Of a stretch of DNA of 64,000 nt, positions 7,916-17,657 are shown in pieces. Source of the DNA: a virus. The stretch lies in IMG/VR virus record IMGVR_UViG_3300044533_001042, positions 1 through 64,000 of that record; one strand, given 5' to 3'. Each line of letters begins with the position of its first letter. Positions within the stretch are counted from its first letter, which is position 1. The position numbers and the translations under genes are program-made. The notes under the pieces were generated by a model, which did not search any database, had not been told where the DNA came from, and was given only the letters and a program-made list of their open reading frames with translations.

Positions 7916-10900
7916 TGGCTATAAATGCGAATACAGAGCTGTACGATAGAATCATTGACAGAGCCGCAATGGTGCGCTTATTTGAGCGGAGAGTTGCCGG
8001 AAGAGTCGAGTTGATCCTAGATGGCCATGCCGTTCGTGTTGATAAGTTAGTCAATGACGCCAACTTCTCCACTGCGGGCTTTTTGATATTCAGAGAGGCT
8101 GTGGATAAGGAGATTAAAAAGACATATACAGATGCATTTCGCTCTACTAAGAATGACTTACTGGGCCTCGCAAGTGACCAAGCCTCATTCACGTATGGTG
8201 GAGTCGAAAAGCTCTTCGGAGACATCTGGAAGACAGAAAGACCTAATCGGCGTATTGCGGAAGAGATTGTGCTAGAGAGACCTCTGCACGAAGAAAAGAC
8301 TCTGGCGCAGGGCTGGGCAGGCATTTCTGAAGGTGAAAAGATAAGAATTGAGTCTGCTATTCGGAGAGGTCTTGCAGAGGGCAACACTAACAGCGAGTTA
8401 GCTAAGAGTGTTAGAGCTATCTCTGCGATATCGAAGAACCAAGCAGCTGCATTAGTAACCACGGCAGTCACCTCGGTGACGAATCAGGCCGATCATGAGA
8501 TTTATAAGGCGAATGAAAAAGCTATTAGCGGGTGGCAGTATGTTGCTGTACTTGATTCCCGTACCACTCCAATTTGTGCTCATCGAGATGGTCAGATTTA
8601 CCCTATTGGTGATACAGAGCATCTACCTCCTGCCCATTATAGATGTAGATCAACTACCACCCCCGTCCTTAAGTCTTGGGATGACATGGGAAAGTTGGAG
8701 GCAGTCGCTCAGGTCAGAAAGAGGAATCTCGGAAGTCTCACTAAAGATCAGCAAGCTTATTACGACGGGATGTTGCCTCTGCATGAGTCTTATAATGATT
8801 GGCTTCTCCGCCAACCTAAACAGACACAGCTACGGCATCTGGGGGATTACAAGAAGGTTGAGATGTTCAACACAGGTCAACTTACCGTTGACAAATTCTC
8901 TAATCCTGAGGGAAACACAGTAGGCTTGAATGAACTGAGACAGATCACTGATAGCACTTACACTATCCCTAACGACACCATGCGCTTTGCTAACGCTAAG
9001 GCGAAGTTAGACGCCATGCAACTTCATGCCACAATGCCTGAAGATTTCTTCTCGGATCCTGCATTGACACAGACACTGAAAGACTATTATCTCTTACAAG
9101 CAGGCGAGCTTGACGGCACTCTCTCACTAACTAACTTCCGTGGAGCGCTTATTGGTAACAAGAAAGCGATGAAGCGGCGAGTGCTAACAAGCCTCCCCCG
9201 CGAAGATCAGATGATATTCAATCCAGTAACAGGGCGTTATGAGGACACCCGTCTGTATCAGCCAAATCTAGGCGTGCTTAATAACAATCTGAAATTGATT
9301 CGGAATAGTCCAGATTTGAAGCAGGTAGATAAAGACTTCATAGTTACCTTCGTAGAAGGCTTGAATGAAAAGATGGGAGCCAATGAAAGAGCTGTTATTG
9401 CTGATAACTTGAGGATTGTATTCACACGTTATCGTAAGAATGGCGAGCGTTGGGGAAACTTCAAAGCTGTATCACAATCACAAATCAAGTTTGACGTGAT
9501 GAACGTTTCGGATTCGATTGAGACTCAGATAAGAAGCGGCTCTGACCCTTTAAAGAAGTTACTTCAAGATAACTACATTGACCCTGTTCTGGGACCAACT
9601 CAGCTTCAAGATCTTCATGACAACTTCATTGGCAATATTAAGGCCAAGAATTTGTGGGAAGACAGAACTGCCCCTAAGATTGCGAGAGAGCTAAGGGATG
9701 CTTTTGACAGACATATTCCACTAATAATCAACCATCGCCTCGATGAAGCAAGTAAGCAGATGTTCTACTTACGCTTCGCCAACCGATTGTCATTAGCGGA
9801 TACCCCTGACAGAGACCAGCTAGCTATCGCATTGGGCAGAGATCTGTACAACCAAGCTAACTTAAACGGTACAAAGGATAAGTGGTATGAGACAGGTCTG
9901 GCATTACTGGAAGGCAATACCGATCTGTTTGAGGTAGAGACTTTTGGCGTCCAGAAACGACGCATGAAGTCGCGAATGTCAGGGAATCTATTTGGCCCGT
10001 ATTACGATACGCTCGCATACAACATTAGGGTCACAGACCCTAGAGTGCAAGAGTACTCCCACCTCACCAGAAAGGTAGAGCTGGGTTTGCGGGTTGCTGT
10101 AACGAAACCTGAGAATCGTCTTAAGTTCAGAGAGGGCTACAAGACGTACTTTACTGAAGATAATTATGATACTCGTATCCCGATTACCTCTACAAGCTCG
10201 TTTAGTGACTTCCCTGAGTCTTTTGTTGACAAGAACACTGTGGACGCCTTAAATTGGGCATCCCAGACTGAATATAGGGTGGACCCTGATTTCTATGATG
10301 CCGTTCAAAAGGTTCTTTACTTTGTGGATGACAGAGGTAAGGCTAAATTCTACGATGGACTTAATGAGTACAAACACTACATTGCAGGACGTGGAGATGC
10401 GTATGAACGCTTTAAATCAATGGAGTGGCTGCGTAAATCGGGTGATTCATTCTCTAATAACCCGTTTATTGATCATCGGGCTCGCATTTATGACCGTGGG
10501 TTGATTAGCCCTCAGTCTGGTGAATCTTTCCGGCCATTCCTTAACACGAAGGAAGAGAAGATTCTCGGATATGACGGTTACTTGAATTTCAGAGATCAGA
10601 CTGGCGCCTTCTTAGGAGGCCTGACTGATGCCTTTGAAGGCAAAGACAACTCATTGACATTTACTGGGCGGCAGAAGATTGCCGATAGATTGTGGCCTGA
10701 GATGGTCGATGTCGGCAATAAGCTGATGAGAGGTAAACCGGCAGACATCAGAGGTGTTCTTGAGTCAAGCATGGTGCAACAGGTCGAAGGCGAAGAGCTT
10801 GGTAAGTTCTTTAGATTCGCTATGGAAGCTGCTAAGATTGACAATTATCTCAAAGACGGGACTTCTGCTGCTGTTAGCGAGGTGGTATCTACCCCAGGCC

Positions 10901-12888
10901 TATTATCTGAACGGCAAGATGCAGCAGGGTTAGTGCGTTTGCTTGGTGTGAATAATAAGACTGATCCTGATTACATTAGCAGTCCCGCAGAGGTAATACA
11001 GGCGCAATCAGACTTATTAAGGCTTGCATCAGAAGGTAAATTGACATCTAAGGATGTTGGCGAAGCCTTTAAATGGCTGCATACCGCTGACATTTCGCTT
11101 ACCAAAGAGCGGATGGAGAGGGCTACTTATAAGACGTTCGACCAAGCCACAGGAGAGAAATTCTCTGCAGCCAAGGTGGCGGAGAATAAGGCTAAATTCG
11201 AACAGCGCTCTAAAGGTGACACACCTCGTTACATTGCCATGCAAGTGGTGGAGGAGCTCGGTGAGTTTATGGAGGAGCATCTGAAGTCTGCTTCGGTTCC
11301 AAGGAGTGCCAGAGTCTTTAAGCTAATAGAGGCTCAGAAAAGAGCTTTAAAGGCTGAGAGATTTGGCGCGGCTACTGTAATTAAAGATGCTGATAGTCCT
11401 TACTTTATGAAGACCAATCAGGAGGCTGCATTAATTGCTGCAAATGATGCCGGCCTTAAGGTAGTTCCAGGGGACGCGATTGGACTAATTGAGAGGTTGA
11501 ACAAGGAAATCGGTGCTGAGAGTGTCAAGGCATTAGCTGCACCACGTGCAACTGATGTTGTGGCGAAGATGAATAGTTACAAAACAGCTCTTGCTTTAGA
11601 GCAAGATGCTTCATCCTCAGGTGCTCAGATTATCGCGCTGGCAACTAAGAACAAACAGTTAGCTGAACTTAGCAATGTAGTTCCTACCACCCAGAAGCGC
11701 CGCCTATACGATGAGATAGCTGCGGCTACTTACAATGACCCACGTTTCAAGGTCATGAATGAGCGTCTCGGCCTATCTGAGAAAGACTTAAGGAAGGCGG
11801 CGAAGGCTCAGAACATGGTTACCTTTTACGGTGCTGGAGAACGTACAGGTATTCTCAATGTTGAAGGCAAATTAGCCAAGATACTAGAGAAGCAGGGCAA
11901 CACCTTAGTAGTGAAGGCGTCAGAGCGTGATACCATCCTGGACGAGATCTCTGCCAGAGCAGCCCGCTATAAGTCTTACGACCCTGACACCTTTGACGAG
12001 CTGATGACCTTGAGAGCTAATGTCAGAGATATCTTCAACAAAGGTCTAGATCCCGGTGACGAGATTATGGAGCAACTTTACTTCTTAGACCCTGGCAACC
12101 GTGCTTTAGTCGAGAAGATGTCTGCAACGTACGATTTGGTTGTCACACCAAAGGACTTTAAGGATATTGCGAACATCATGAGTGATCACCTTGGTGAACA
12201 AGTGCCGATCCTTAAAGATTTCACTAAGTTCTTCGGAAGGCTGGCAGAAGACTATCTTCGCCATGCCAAGCCTAAGAACGCTGACTTCGATTGGAAGGCT
12301 ATTGGTGAAATCACGCTCTTTGGTGAACGCAAGAAAGGCAAGACAGTTGATAGAGTTGTGGGTGATTTGTTAGGTCTAGATAATAAGGTGAAAGTCCTGT
12401 TCGGATCTCGCTTCAGTGAGATGTTAGGTGTTGACCCTAAAACTCCATTGACTGAACAGGTGCTGAAGCGATTTAGTTGGTTTAAACCAGACTCTACACT
12501 GGCTGACATCCTTCTAGGAGGAAAGCAGGCAAGTACAGATCGCCGAACAGGTGCCAAGTACGCTAAAATAGAACTGTTTCAGATCTTAGATGTTACGAAG
12601 GGCTTTCAGCTATTCTACTCAAATAAGCTCCCAAAGAGCTGGACAAATGTCCCTTGGGTGAACTTTGATGGGAAGGTTCTAGAGCAGAACTTCACCCAAG
12701 CCTTCGAAGAGAAACTGCTCTATAAAGACAAGGATGGCAATACAGTAATGAATGTCATTCAGGTTCCTCAAAAGACAGAAGCAACTTGGTGGGAACAGAT
12801 CATCAACAAAGAAGGCAAGATTAACGACATTGCAGATGTTACAAAGGCCAGGACAGCTTACGCGGTTAATGGCAACCACTCAAACGAT
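7915..12888 (+). CDS. MuF head protein fused to single-subunit RNA polymerase, exon 1
   Basis: First 1658 residues of a predicted 1784-residue spliced protein. Residues ~160-250 are a MuF/SPP1 gp7 minor-head domain: W207, LDSRTTPIC (Asp214 to Cys221) and PPAHYRCRS (Cys244). The C-terminal part carries T7-family RNA polymerase motifs with T7 spacing. Asp853-x-Arg855-x-Arg857-x-Tyr859 matches T7 421-427. Motif A is DASSSGAQ with Asp1231 = T7 Asp537. Motif B is Arg1293, Lys1297 and Tyr1305-Gly = T7 Arg627, Lys631, Tyr639. The exon ends within motif C after NHSND (T7 VHSQD). Inserts of about 265 and 200 residues relative to T7 lie before motif A and between motifs B and C. MuF proteins are normally packaged in capsids, so an injected polymerase is inferred. 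Start overlaps the previous stop (TAATG). Confidence 0.85.
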
Positions 12889-13843
12889 AAACAAAGCTGT
12901 CGTTTTAAAACCTTGTGAATTCAGTGGAAGCCCAGAACGGGTAATACTGAGCCCTGTGTAGCAGGATGCTACTATATAGCGGGGTGCAACGACTATCGAA
13001 ATCGTAATAAGAGAGTAGAGTAGGTGTCAAGTGATGCCGAAGCGCAAGGACAAGGATGTATGATATAGTCTAGACTCCATCGGAATATGGAGATGTGTGT
13101 CAGAACACATTGGAGAAGCTACAAATGAATGAAATTTGGAAACAATACAAAGATACACAATACTCTGTCAGCGATCAAGGCAGACTTAGGAATGACAACA
13201 CAGGGACCTTGCTGGCAGGGAACATTACCTCTCAAGGTTACGTCAAATTTGGCATGTGGCACAATGGTGTAGTCAAGACAGTCCAAGTGCACCGGTTGGT
13301 GGCAGAGACGTTTATCGACAATCCTATGGGAAAGCCTGTTGTTAACCATAAAGATAGTAACCCAGCCAATAACGCTGTTGCTAATTTAGAGTGGTCCACT
13401 ACTGCAGAAAATATTCAACACTCGTATGCAGAAGGAAATGGCAAAGTGGGTGAGGAGAGCGTACACGCGCTGCTGGCTGAGAAGGATGTCATCCTAATTC
13501 TTGAGCGTTGCGCTAGAGGCGAATCTACCGCAGATATTGCAAAAGCATTTGGGTGCAGCACAGGGGCTATAAGCCACATTCGTCTTAACAAGACTTGGAA
13601 GCATATCTCCAGAGACGCCTTCCCTAATCTTTCGCAGAAAGGGAAATTAACACCAGAATCGGTAGCTGAGATAAGGCTACTGCTAGCAGATTCAGTGCCA
13701 AAGAAAGTAATTGCTGCAACGTATGGCGTCCATAGAGGCACCATCGCAGGAATTGAGTCCGGAAAGATCTGGAAAAACCATTAATTATTAACCTCAAAAT
13801 CTGACACACACAGCAAGATTAACGAACTGGCTGTAATATAACG
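12889..13843 (+). ncRNA. Group I intron 1, in motif C of MuF-RNA polymerase
   Basis: 955 bases. The 5' exon end AAACGAT (12882-12888) pairs perfectly with intron GTCGTTT (12898-12904), leaving the U-G wobble expected at the 5' splice site (P1). P7 is GACTA (12991-12995) with TAGTC (13066-13070), inside the conserved GATATAGTC element. P9 is the 6-bp hairpin CTCCAT/ATGGAG with loop CGGAAT (13075-13092). The intron ends with G at 13843 (omega G); joining to GCAACACTC restores the frame and completes RNA polymerase motif C. Without splicing, exon 1 reads into the intron and stops at 12918. An HNH gene lies after P9. The core is clearly related to the intron at 59707. Confidence 0.88.
13125..13784 (+). 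CDS. Intron-encoded HNH homing endonuclease (NUMOD4-HNH)
   Basis: 219 residues from the ATG at 13125 (GGAG nine bases upstream); an upstream in-frame start at 13095 would lie in the intron structure. Residues 1-20 have the NUMOD4 pattern (EIWKQYKDTQYSVSDQGRLR). Residues 55-100 are the HNH nuclease: VHRLVAETFIDNP, then VVNHKDSNPANN and NLEW. The C-terminus has two helix-turn-helix-like repeats (ADIAKAFGCSTGAISHIRLN and KKVIAATYGVHRGTIAGIES), probably for DNA targeting. Such enzymes cut intronless alleles to spread the intron. Both ends are inside intron 1. Confidence 0.88.
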   Translation: MNEIWKQYKDTQYSVSDQGRLRNDNTGTLLAGNITSQGYVKFGMWHNGVVKTVQVHRLVAETFIDNPMGKPVVNHKDSNPANNAVANLEWSTTAENIQHSYAEGNGKVGEESVHALLAEKDVILILERCARGESTADIAKAFGCSTGAISHIRLNKTWKHISRDAFPNLSQKGKLTPESVAEIRLLLADSVPKKVIAATYGVHRGTIAGIESGKIWKNH

Positions 13844-14224
13844 GCAACACTCGTAAAAGGCTTTCACCTATGGGGCAAGAAGAACAACATCCCTACCAGC
13901 ACCATCCATGATGCTTTCTTTGCCAACAGTGCTGATATGATAAAGGCCAGAGCAGGTCTCCGTGAGCTTTATGCTGAAGCAGTCTCCAAGCAGTCAATCA
14001 AGGCAACATTAGATGAGATGCACGCACGTGGTCTCCCAGATGAGCTTTACCAAAAATACTTAGATGAGGCAATCGATACTGGGATCATTCCGGTGGCTGG
14101 TCGCTCTCGGATTAACGGTGTGTTACTCAAGGAATCAGATATCCTTACCGAAGAACACATTCTCTCTCCAATACCTGAGCCGTCAAAATATGACAATGAC
14201 TTAGGCTTTTACGGAATAGGCTGA
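13844..14224 (+). CDS. MuF head protein-RNA polymerase fusion, exon 2 (motif C)
   Basis: 126 residues that complete the fused polymerase. In spliced numbering it begins at Ala1659. It contains IHDAFF, giving the second catalytic aspartate (Asp1681 = T7 Asp812) next to His1680, then a helix (ADMIKARAGLRELYAEAV) like the T7 helix after motif C. The frame has no proper start of its own: it is open back to 13823 and continuous only through splicing. An internal ATG at 13937 would lack the catalytic residue. The C-terminal 60 residues (to YDNDLGFYGIG) are not recognised. The next gene begins two bases after the stop. Confidence 0.85.
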   Translation, partial: ATLVKGFHLWGKKNNIPTSTIHDAFFANSADMIKARAGLRELYAEAVSKQSIKATLDEMHARGLPDELYQKYLDEAIDTGIIPVAGRSRINGVLLKESDILTEEHILSPIPEPSKYDNDLGFYGIG

Positions 14225-14226
14225 CA

Positions 14227-14418
14227 ATGCAACCTTATCAACAAAGAGTCATTCAAGAGAATGACGAATTACTTTTAAAGATCAATGCCTTAAATGACTT
14301 TTTGAGTCGTGATGACTCTACTGCGTCTCCAGAGGAATACACCAGAATGACACGTCAGTTAGCTGCGATGCGTGAGTACGCGTATATCTTGGCAGAAAGA
14401 ATCGAGGCATTCGTATGA
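14227..14418 (+). CDS. Acb2/crAss001_48-like small protein (putative cyclic-nucleotide sponge)
   Basis: 63 residues forming a helical hairpin: QQRVIQENDELLLKINALND, an acidic loop, then a second helix ending in LAAMREYAYILAERIEAF. This is the pattern of the Acb2/Tad1 hairpin domain, also annotated as crAss001_48-related (ER-E-x-L-x-K-x-L-x-F ... RQLxxMxxYxxxLxxRI). Characterised Acb2 proteins bind cyclic oligonucleotides and thus block CBASS defence. Its stop overlaps the next start (ATGA), placing it in a three-gene cluster with a Gp49-family and a Tad2-like gene. Binding specificity cannot be read from the sequence; assignment is by pattern. Confidence 0.68.
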   Translation: MQPYQQRVIQENDELLLKINALNDFLSRDDSTASPEEYTRMTRQLAAMREYAYILAERIEAFV

Positions 14419-14741
14419 ACGAGCAGCAATTAGAGGAGGAGATTGTCGCGAAAGGACTTACTGCTCCTCGCTTGTCCCCTGAACACATTGATGCGCAGAT
14501 TATTGGTGAAGCGTATTATGTGTTTCCTGACACTACTGTCACGGTGTGCTTACTTACCTTAACAAACGGTTTCCAAGTCACTGGAGAATCAGCATGTGCG
14601 TCTCCAGAGAACTTCAATGAAGCCATAGGGCGCTCTGTTGCACGCGGCAATGCCAGAGATAAAGTTTGGCAGTTAGAGGGCTATCGCCTCAAGCAGCATC
14701 TTTGGCTCTCTGAAGCCGGTCACAACTCGGTGTTCGCATGA
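14415..14741 (+). CDS. N4 Gp49/Sf6 gp66 family protein
   Basis: 108 residues. The core from residue ~25 to the end fits the Gp49/gp66 family: TVTVCLLTLTNGFQVTGESA, then CASPENFNEAIGRSVARGNA, then KVWQLEGYRLKQHL. The family is widespread in phages; its function is not established to my knowledge, but it often lies beside Acb2-like and DUF2829 genes. Here it overlaps both (ATGA at 14415 and 14738), so co-translation and a shared anti-defence or accessory role are inferred. Confidence 0.8.
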   Translation: MNEQQLEEEIVAKGLTAPRLSPEHIDAQIIGEAYYVFPDTTVTVCLLTLTNGFQVTGESACASPENFNEAIGRSVARGNARDKVWQLEGYRLKQHLWLSEAGHNSVFA

Positions 14742-15175
14742 TGAAGGCATATTACGGGAGTAAGTTAGTAACTGCCACCCCGATGACACGTCTTGCCTAC
14801 AACGAATTGCGCGGATGGGATTTGCCTACGAATGAGAATGGCGAGGATGACGGGTACTTGGTGGAAGATAATGGTGGTGCGTGTACTCCAAATCACCCCA
14901 ATTACGGCGGTTACATCTCTTGGACACCTAAAGTGCAATTTGACTCCAGCTACCGTGAGATTGAAAGGATGACTTTCGGTCTGGCAATTGAGGCTCTTAA
15001 GCGTGGTGCATCTGTTAGCCGAAAAGGGTGGAATGGCAAGGGCATGTATGTGACATTAGTCCCCGAATCTGAACAGTTAAACTCATACTTGGCGATCAAG
15101 AATGTAAACGGCTCTACAAGTACGTGGGTACCGAGTATCAACGACACTTTGTCGGAAGACTGGGCAATCCTTTAG
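14738..15175 (+). CDS. Tad2-like (DUF2829) putative Thoeris anti-defence protein
   Basis: 145 residues in two parts. Residues ~1-75 contain PMTRLAYNELRGW and GYLVEDNGG...HPNYGGYISWTPK, a phage-associated N-terminal unit. Residues ~80-145 match DUF2829: MTFGLAIEALKRGASVSRKG, WNGKGMYVTLVPES, YLAIKNVNGSTSTWVPS and DTLSEDWAI. Known Tad2 proteins sequester the gcADPR signal of Thoeris defence. ATG-ATG at the start gives two possible initiation codons (14738 or 14741). Last gene of the overlapping three-gene cluster; a 95-base gap follows before the scaffold gene. Confidence 0.75.
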   Translation: MMKAYYGSKLVTATPMTRLAYNELRGWDLPTNENGEDDGYLVEDNGGACTPNHPNYGGYISWTPKVQFDSSYREIERMTFGLAIEALKRGASVSRKGWNGKGMYVTLVPESEQLNSYLAIKNVNGSTSTWVPSINDTLSEDWAIL

Positions 15176-15200
15176 CAGTAATCTGAGCTGAAGCAGACAC

Positions 15201-15239
15201 TTCGGCAAATCAACCGGTCAGTGCTGTGCCTGTGCCGAA
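15201..15239 (+). promoter_or_regulatory. Hairpin in scaffold-capsid leader
   Basis: In the 95-base gap before the scaffold gene, TTCGGCA (15201-15207) and TGCCGAA (15233-15239) can pair as a 7-bp stem around a 25-base loop. There is no T-run after it, so it is not a classical terminator. It may be an mRNA leader or processing element for the highly expressed capsid genes. Only the inverted repeat is seen. Confidence 0.3.
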
Positions 15240-15270
15240 CCCCAATAGATTTGTAATCTAGGAAATTAAA

Positions 15271-15987
15271 ATGAGCGAAGAAACAACCCAACCAGCAGCA
15301 CAAGAAGCTGCGACACCTGCCCCTGCAACCGAAACGGCAAAGCCTGCTCCAGCACCTGCTGCGGCAACTATTACCGAAACCGCTTCTACTAAGAAGACTC
15401 TTACCATCACGGAAGAAGAATTGGCAGCAATGGTTCAAGAGCAGTTAAAGCCAATCAAGGGTAAGTTAGACAGTGCTTTTGCCGAAAGAGACGCTGCTCA
15501 GGCTAAGGCTGATGCCTTAGAGAAGAAAGAGCGCGATGCAGAAATTGCACGATTGACAGAAGAAGGCAAGCATAAAGAAGCCTTCGACATGCAATTAGCA
15601 GAGAAGGATGCCAAGCTAGCTGCGTTGGCGAAAAGAAACACTGAGTTATCACGCGACAATGAAGTGACGGCTGTGCTGTCTACCTACCAATTCCGTGGCA
15701 ATACAGCAGCTGAAATGACTCATGGCAAGGTACTCGCTGAATTGGTCCAAACCGATGACGGCAAATGGGTGCACAAGTCTGGTATTTCAGTGCGTGACTT
15801 TATGAAAGTATTCGCTGAGAATGAAGATAATGCCTTCTTATTCAAGGCCAAAGTATCTTCAGGAACAGGAAGTCAAGCGACTTCTCCTACACCTGGCACT
15901 ACTCAAAAGAGCTCTATCTTCGCGATGACTCAAGAGGAAGTGTTACAACACATCTCAGAGGGAAAACCTCTACCTAACCGGAATTAA
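15271..15987 (+). CDS. Capsid scaffolding protein
   Basis: 238 residues; start preceded by AGGAAAT. The N-terminus (1-35) is Ala/Pro/Glu-rich and probably disordered. Residues ~50-135 are a highly charged coiled coil (KLDSAFAERDAAQAKADALE and following). The C-terminal part ends in a compact basic tail (EEVLQHISEGKPLPNRN). This composition and position immediately before the major capsid gene are typical of siphovirus scaffolds, which direct shell assembly and are then removed. No protease domain is seen in the window, so removal may be by exit rather than cleavage. Confidence 0.78.
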   Translation: MSEETTQPAAQEAATPAPATETAKPAPAPAAATITETASTKKTLTITEEELAAMVQEQLKPIKGKLDSAFAERDAAQAKADALEKKERDAEIARLTEEGKHKEAFDMQLAEKDAKLAALAKRNTELSRDNEVTAVLSTYQFRGNTAAEMTHGKVLAELVQTDDGKWVHKSGISVRDFMKVFAENEDNAFLFKAKVSSGTGSQATSPTPGTTQKSSIFAMTQEEVLQHISEGKPLPNRN

Positions 15988-15991
15988 GTAA

Positions 15992-17179
15992 ATGACAGTT
16001 CGTACTAACGTTGCAGGCGCAACAAATTATGTTTTACAAGAAGCAATCACAGCATACAGTGATGAAGCTTACACAACTGCTAAGAAATTATCAGGCACTG
16101 GTATCGTTGGCGACAACCCATTAATCGACACCAACACAGAAACCTTTATTGGTCAAGTTCGTTGGTTCAAACCGATGAACCCTACCATCAACGTTGCATC
16201 TTTAACAGATGCTACTGATGGTACGGCTACAAGCTTCAACTCTGATTACTTAACATACATCAAAACTGTGCGTACGCATGGTGCCGAGAAAGTCAACATG
16301 CAGCAAGTTGTTACACAACAAGACGGCTTAGCTAAAATGGGTCGTGACTTTGGTGAAACTCGTGCGCAAGATGAACACAACGCTATCTTGTCTGTGTTGA
16401 AAGGTGTGGCGATGACCGAAGCATTGTACGGCGCGAAAGCGGGCGGCTTAGGCGGTCAATCTTTCACCAACGATCCTACCAGCAAAAACTACGGTTTCTA
16501 CTACGATGCAGGTAACACTGCGTTAATGTTGGCTAGTGGTGGTGCTGCAGGTACTAACGCGGCTATCTCAGGTGCGGTAAGAGCGGAAACAATCTTACAA
16601 GCATTCGGTACAGCGTTCAAAGACTATGAACCAGATTGGTGCTACTTAGTTGTTAGCCCTAAAACATTGTCGTCTTTCCGCTCAGCTAACTTAGTTGACG
16701 AAGATCGCATCACTGAAGGCAACATGAACTTCGATTCTATCTTCCAAGGTAAATTCCGTTTAGTTGTTACACGTGCATCTGCGGCATTCTCTGCGGCTGA
16801 ATTGGCTAAAATCAACACTGGTACAGGCGTTGACATTGCTGGTACAGATTGCTCATTCGTAGTATTGCCTGGTGCATTGGCAATGAAAGCATTGTCAGTT
16901 CCAGAACCTACTGAAATTTACCGTGATGCGCGTAAATTCAAAGGCGGCGGCTCTACATCTGTGTGGAATCGTTGGGGATATGTTGTTGCACCTGCTGGTT
17001 ACGACTGGATTGGTAGCAAAGACGCATTCCCTTCAGATGCTAACTACTACGGTGTAATGGAAGGCGGCACACAGAAAGTATTAACTGCAGCTACTTCTAC
17101 AGACGCTACGACAGGCGTTTGGGATCGTAAAGCTTCATCTGTGTTGTCTTTAGGTATCTTACCAATCTTCCACGGCTAA
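15992..17179 (+). CDS. Major capsid protein
   Basis: 395 residues directly after the scaffold. Codon choice shifts to a restricted, apparently optimal set (repeated GGT, GAA, AAA, CGT), as expected of the most abundant virion protein. Secondary structure looks like an HK97-fold capsid: an N-terminal arm, a long region near residues 85-140 (HGAEKVNMQQVVTQQDGLAK), then a beta-rich domain with VVSPKTLSSFRSANLVDEDR and FRLVVTRASAAF. No obvious N-terminal cleavage site. The family was judged from order and fold features, not from a search. Confidence 0.85.
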   Translation: MTVRTNVAGATNYVLQEAITAYSDEAYTTAKKLSGTGIVGDNPLIDTNTETFIGQVRWFKPMNPTINVASLTDATDGTATSFNSDYLTYIKTVRTHGAEKVNMQQVVTQQDGLAKMGRDFGETRAQDEHNAILSVLKGVAMTEALYGAKAGGLGGQSFTNDPTSKNYGFYYDAGNTALMLASGGAAGTNAAISGAVRAETILQAFGTAFKDYEPDWCYLVVSPKTLSSFRSANLVDEDRITEGNMNFDSIFQGKFRLVVTRASAAFSAAELAKINTGTGVDIAGTDCSFVVLPGALAMKALSVPEPTEIYRDARKFKGGGSTSVWNRWGYVVAPAGYDWIGSKDAFPSDANYYGVMEGGTQKVLTAATSTDATTGVWDRKASSVLSLGILPIFHG

Positions 17180-17183
17180 TAAG

Positions 17184-17657
17184 ATGGCCTTGGAGCTTGG
17201 TGTTAACTCTTATGCAGACCTTGACAGTGCTAATCTGTACTTTGAGAATCGTATGGATGTGGCGGCTTGGACTGCAGCAGAACCATTGATGCGTGAGCAA
17301 GCTCTAATAATGGCTACAGCTTCCTTAGAAGAAATGATGTGGGTTGGCAAAGTGAGAGATTCGTCTCAGGCGCTTTGCTGGCCTCGCACTGGTTCCGTTG
17401 TTGACGCCTCCCGTGGTGATGTTATTGTGTTTGACGACACAATCCCTGACCGTATCTTAAAGGCATGTTATGAACTTGCTTACCATTATCTAAATAATGA
17501 TGGTCTATTTGATGATACAGGCGGGGTAGCCTCGTTAGTTGTTGACACTATCAATCTCGCTCGCATTAAGGCACCTGCGAAGGTTCCCTTCATTGCTAAA
17601 AGATTGATAGCGCCTTACCTCATACAAAGCCGTAACACGTGGTGGAGGGCGAATTAA
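17184..17657 (+). CDS. Head-tail connector (DnaT-like/adaptor) protein
   Basis: 157 residues. The N-terminus (GVNSYADLDSANLYFENRMD) and the helical body (TASLEEMMWVGKVRDSSQAL then CWPRTG and ILKACYELAYHYL) fit the neck adaptor family sometimes labelled DnaT-like in phage annotations. These adaptors bind under the portal after packaging. It lies just after the capsid gene, the standard place. The stop overlaps the next start (TAATG). Confidence 0.72.
   Translation: MALELGVNSYADLDSANLYFENRMDVAAWTAAEPLMREQALIMATASLEEMMWVGKVRDSSQALCWPRTGSVVDASRGDVIVFDDTIPDRILKACYELAYHYLNNDGLFDDTGGVASLVVDTINLARIKAPAKVPFIAKRLIAPYLIQSRNTWWRAN

Noticed and set aside
7890-8471. Minus-strand frame over the start of the MuF-polymerase
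   Set aside because: Overlaps a strongly supported gene with no independent signal.
12889-12918. Natural C-terminus of the MuF protein at 12918
   Set aside because: The ten extra codons are intron sequence; P1 pairing and completion of motif C show splicing.
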